Source: Anaerolineae bacterium
Lineage (GTDB): Bacteria > Chloroflexota > Anaerolineae > Aggregatilineales > Phototrophicaceae
Length of the DNA: 7,644 nucleotides
NCBI GenBank assembly: GCA_020848855.1
Contig: JADLHH010000439.1
Span: forward strand, 1 to 7,644
Reading direction: 5' to 3'
Under the pieces are notes generated by a model. It worked only from the letters and a program-made list of their open reading frames with translations. It did no database searches and was not told the DNA's origin. A program made the position numbers and the translations under genes. How positions within the stretch are numbered: the stretch's first letter is position 1; each line of letters starts with the position of its first letter. Positions 5,293-7,644 of this stretch are shown here, in pieces.

Positions 5293-6396
5293 TTATTCGC
5301 CGTTGGCGGTGATTTCGACCGTCGGCGCAGCGTAGTCCGCGCCCATCACGTCAAGATCGGACATATCGGCTTGCAGACTGTCGAGCGCCGCCTGCGCCAG
5401 ATCGTTACGATAGCTCACGCCCTCGCCCTCGGCAGCCGTCTGGATCACGCCGTAGTCGAGCGCGATCTGCGCGGTGGTGGCGAAGGCGTCGGCGTCGGTG
5501 ATGCCGATGCCGTTCGCCGACGGCCAGATCAGCTTGTTGATTTCGTTCATCTGCCACGCCTGATGCCCTTCACCGAGCGTCGGACCGGCTTCGAGGACGT
5601 AGCCCACGCAGTCAGCCGGGTTGTCGCGGCAGGCGATCCAGCCCCGGAAGGATGCGCGCAGGAACTTGATGGCGATCTCTTCGTTGCCTTCTTCCGCCAG
5701 CCAGCCAGCGTTGGAGAAGATCAGGTCTTCGAGCATCGCCGTGCCGTCTTCGTTGAAGTCGAGGACGTTGACATCGTCAAATGTGTAGACCGGGAACGCG
5801 CCATCCGCGCCGACCGTCTCGAAGACCTGCGCCATTTCGTTGTAGGTCATGGCGGAAGCGGCGTCGATTTCGTGGTTCAGGAAGGCGTTCATGTCGAAGT
5901 TCTGCTGGGCGATGGTCACGTCATCCGGGTTTTCCGGGTCGATTCCGGCTTTGGTCAGCGCGGCGAAAGTGGGGAACTGGTTACCGCAGCACCACACGCC
6001 GACGACCTTGCCCGCCAGTTGATCGAAGCTGGTCAGCCCGCTGTCTTTCCAGGTGATCTGGCGCATACCGGAGCGCTGGAAGACCTGGGCGATGCTGACC
6101 ACGTCCTGCCCGGTGTCACGGGTTGCCAGCAGATTGCCCATCCAGTCGATGCCGAACTGCGCTTCGCCGGACGCGACCAACTGCTGCGGGTTGATGTCCG
6201 TGCCCGCCGCGACGATGGTAGCATCCAGACCCTCTTCTTCGTAGTAGCCGAGCGCCGCCGCCGCGTAGTAGCCGGCGAACTGCGCCTGCGGAACCCATTT
6301 CAGCACCACGCTCACCGGGGTGAGGTCTTGCGCTCCCGCCATCGGCACCAGCGCCAGGAGCAGTAGAGCAATCGCAAACACCATGACCTTACGCAT
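5293..6396 (-). CDS. NMT1/THI5-family ABC transporter substrate-binding protein
   Basis: 367 residues; an exported solute-binding protein that delivers its ligand to the membrane permease encoded just upstream. Residues 1-22 form a Sec signal peptide (basic start, LLLLALVPMAGA, likely cut AGA|QD). No lipobox cysteine is present, so anchoring is not evident. The mature start VVLKWVPQAQFAGYYAAAALGYYEEEGLD (30-58) is the classic ThiY/NMT1 signature, followed by INPQQLVASGEAQFGIDW (68-85) and DAASAMTYNE (178-187). These place it near binding proteins for thiamine-pyrimidine precursors (ThiY) and riboflavin (RibY); taurine or nitrate relatives are less alike. The exact ligand is uncertain. A vicinal cysteine pair, C136-C137, sits where relatives usually have other residues; C256 and C263 could form a disulfide. 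The ATG at 6394-6396 has a very strong AGAGGAGG at 6401-6408, suiting the high expression binding proteins need. Confidence 0.93.
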   Translation of the reverse strand: MRKVMVFAIALLLLALVPMAGAQDLTPVSVVLKWVPQAQFAGYYAAAALGYYEEEGLDATIVAAGTDINPQQLVASGEAQFGIDWMGNLLATRDTGQDVVSIAQVFQRSGMRQITWKDSGLTSFDQLAGKVVGVWCCGNQFPTFAALTKAGIDPENPDDVTIAQQNFDMNAFLNHEIDAASAMTYNEMAQVFETVGADGAFPVYTFDDVNVLDFNEDGTAMLEDLIFSNAGWLAEEGNEEIAIKFLRASFRGWIACRDNPADCVGYVLEAGPTLGEGHQAWQMNEINKLIWPSANGIGITDADAFATTAQIALDYGVIQTAAEGEGVSYRNDLAQAALDSLQADMSDLDVMGADYAAPTVEITANGE

Positions 6397-6429
6397 ACAG
6401 CCTCCTCTAAAAGAACGATAGTTGAACTA

Positions 6430-6562
6430 AGTACCGAGTACTGAGTGCTGAGTAAAACAGTTAAAAGTTAAAGGTAAGGACAGTTAAAAGCCGACACGGG
6501 TCGTTGAACTTTTAACTTCAGTTACTTTTAACTGTTTTTTCTCAGTATTCAGCACTCAGCAC
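6430..6562. repeat. Inverted arrays of degenerate 7-bp repeats (STRR-like hairpin element)
   Basis: The gap between permease and binding protein is built from 7-bp units. Left side: AGTACCG (6430), AGTACTG (6437), AGTGCTG (6444), AGTAAAA (6451), CAGTTAA (6458), AAGTTAA (6465), and CAGTTAA again at 6481. The right side mirrors this with CTCAGTA (6541), TTCAGCA (6548) and CTCAGCA (6555) outside and TTTTAAC units inside. Perfect arms include a 15-bp pair (6454-6468 with 6524-6538) and a 9-bp inner pair (6482-6490 with 6509-6517). The loop holds a small CGAC/GTCG stem (6492-6503). The block begins 11 nt after the permease stop and ends 22 nt before the binding protein's Shine-Dalgarno. It resembles the short tandemly repeated heptamers known from cyanobacteria and other bacteria. 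A role in mRNA processing or stability, or a mobile origin, is inference. Confidence 0.8.
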
Positions 6563-6573
6563 TGGCTTTCCGA

Positions 6574-7644
6574 TCATTTCTCGCGGAACGAGATGTGCCA
6601 CGACATCATGGCTCGTTCCACGGCAGAAACCACCATGTAGAAGATGATCCCGTACAGCGCCGCCACGAAGATTGCCGACCACGCTTCCGGGTATTTGAAC
6701 AGCCCGGCGTCGTCGCGGATGCGGAAGCCCAAGCCCGCCGTCGAGCCGCCGAAGTATTCGCTGACAATCGCCGCGATCATCGCCAGCGTTGTGCCGACCT
6801 TGAGCGCCGAGAAGATGAACGGCAGCGCGCTCGGCAGGCGCAGCTTGGTGAAGGTATCCCACTGGCTCGCCGCGTAGGATTTCATCAATTCCAGCGACAG
6901 CGAATCGACCGATGTCAAGCCGCGCACGGTGCTGATCATCGACGGGAAGTAGCCCGACACGGCGACGATAGCGATCTTGCTCGCCGGGTTGAGCGCGCCG
7001 AACCAGTTGTTGAAAATCGGTGCGAGCGCCAGTATCGGCACGGCGTTGACGGCAATCGACACCGGCAGCAGCGCTTTGCTGAAGCTGGTGAAGCGCGACG
7101 AGATCATGCCCGTGAGGATGCCCAAGCCACAGCCGATCACGTAGCCCCAGAAGGCGTTCTGGAACGTCACCCACCCGGCGGAGAGCAGGCGGGGATAGTT
7201 ATCGAGCAGCGCCGAGCCAATCACGCTCGGCTTGGGCAGCAGGAATTCCTGAATGCGCAGCACCTCGATCAGCACTTCCCACAGCACCAGCACCAGCACG
7301 CCGACGACCAGCGCCGCGCCCTGACGATGCATAGCACGCCGGTAGACCGCGCCGCGCGCCCAGGGTTCCCACAGGATGACCACGCCCAGCAGCGCCAGAT
7401 ACTCCAGCGCCGTTGGCAGCGCCAGCGCCTGTTCGAGCAGGGCGGTCGGCGTGTCGGCGTTCAGCCGCTGCGTGAACAATTCCCGCGGCGCGCCCACCAG
7501 CGCCCCGGACACATTGAAGCCGAGCAGAATTGCCAGCACCATATACAGCGTATACGCGCCCAGCACAACTGCAGCCCCCAATTGGATGGGGTTCAGCCGG
7601 CGGCGGTGAATGTTGATCAGCGAGACAGCGCACGCCACCAGCCC
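6574..7644 (-). CDS. ABC transporter permease, 5' end probably outside window
   Basis: Inner-membrane permease of the binding-protein-dependent type, partner of the binding protein encoded downstream. Numbering from the GTG at 7636-7638, the canonical domain starts at about 108 (ALVVGVLVLVLWEVLIEVLRI), followed by LLPKPSVI (133-140), a typical SsuC/ThiX-like entry. It contains about six membrane spans. The cytoplasmic EAA loop is at 250-274 (YAASQWDTFTKLRLPSALP), with alanine where the conserved glycine usually stands. It ends WHISFREK. Upstream of the core are about 105 extra residues with at least two more hydrophobic segments (18-42 and 78-92) and a basic loop. The frame stays open to the edge (GLV before the GTG), so the true start is probably outside. 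The ATPase subunit is not seen and may lie further upstream. Substrate is taken from the binding protein: probably a vitamin precursor. Confidence 0.9.
   Translation of the reverse strand, partial: GLVACAVSLINIHRRRLNPIQLGAAVVLGAYTLYMVLAILLGFNVSGALVGAPRELFTQRLNADTPTALLEQALALPTALEYLALLGVVILWEPWARGAVYRRAMHRQGAALVVGVLVLVLWEVLIEVLRIQEFLLPKPSVIGSALLDNYPRLLSAGWVTFQNAFWGYVIGCGLGILTGMISSRFTSFSKALLPVSIAVNAVPILALAPIFNNWFGALNPASKIAIVAVSGYFPSMISTVRGLTSVDSLSLELMKSYAASQWDTFTKLRLPSALPFIFSALKVGTTLAMIAAIVSEYFGGSTAGLGFRIRDDAGLFKYPEAWSAIFVAALYGIIFYMVVSAVERAMMSWHISFREK

Noticed and set aside
5260..6366. A 368-codon open frame on the plus strand
   Set aside because: It is the mirror of the clearly recognisable binding-protein gene. 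It has no motif and no ribosome site of note.
6430..6562. A CRISPR array or a complete insertion sequence
   Set aside because: The units are 7 bp with no spacers, there is no transposase, and no target-site duplication is visible at the edges.
6397..6573. A TPP or FMN riboswitch before the binding-protein gene
   Set aside because: The gap is explained by heptamer repeats and contains none of the conserved riboswitch cores. Such a switch would be expected before the first operon gene, outside the window.

Overview
The window looks like chromosomal DNA from a GC-rich, free-living bacterium. The most likely group is Chloroflexota (Anaerolineae-like). That guess is inference: it rests on the style of the NMT1/THI5-type binding protein and permease, the GC-rich codon use, and the short heptamer repeats between genes. 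I see no tRNA, rRNA, CRISPR array, transposase or phage gene. Seven protein genes are supported. Six are on the minus strand and one small gene is on the plus strand.

Layout, left to right. (1) 1-1267, minus: a signalling protein with receiver, PAS and GAF domains, cut by the left edge; its receiver lacks the usual acidic pocket. (2) 1268-1622: an AT-richer gap of about 355 bp with a perfect palindrome, scattered GTGAC/GTCAC words, and the terminator of the next gene. (3) 1623-2837, minus: a complete class I/II PLP-dependent aminotransferase. (4) 3012-3416, plus: a small membrane-anchored protein with an acidic tail, convergent with (5) 3434-3742, minus: an ABM/YgiN-like monooxygenase-fold protein with a TTG start. 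(6) 3783-4511, minus: an FkbM-family methyltransferase just upstream of (5), probably in one transcript with it, behind a promoter with a perfect TATAAT. (7) 4593-5090, minus: a conserved-looking protein of unknown function with its own likely promoter. (8) 5293-6396, minus: a secreted NMT1/THI5-family ABC substrate-binding protein ending at a strong hairpin terminator. (9) 6574-7644, minus: an ABC permease, open at the right edge.

The permease and binding protein form one transport unit, probably for a thiamine-pyrimidine precursor, riboflavin or a similar small heterocycle. The ATPase is not in the window and may lie upstream, to the right. The two genes are separated by a 133-bp block of degenerate 7-bp repeats arranged as two inverted arrays. 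This could form a long hairpin in the shared mRNA and is the most unusual structure here.

The rest reads as ordinary housekeeping, signalling and accessory genes. I do not see a convincing new multi-gene system. The points worth following are the repeat hairpin, the degenerate receiver, the extended permease N-terminus and several unassigned operator-like palindromes.
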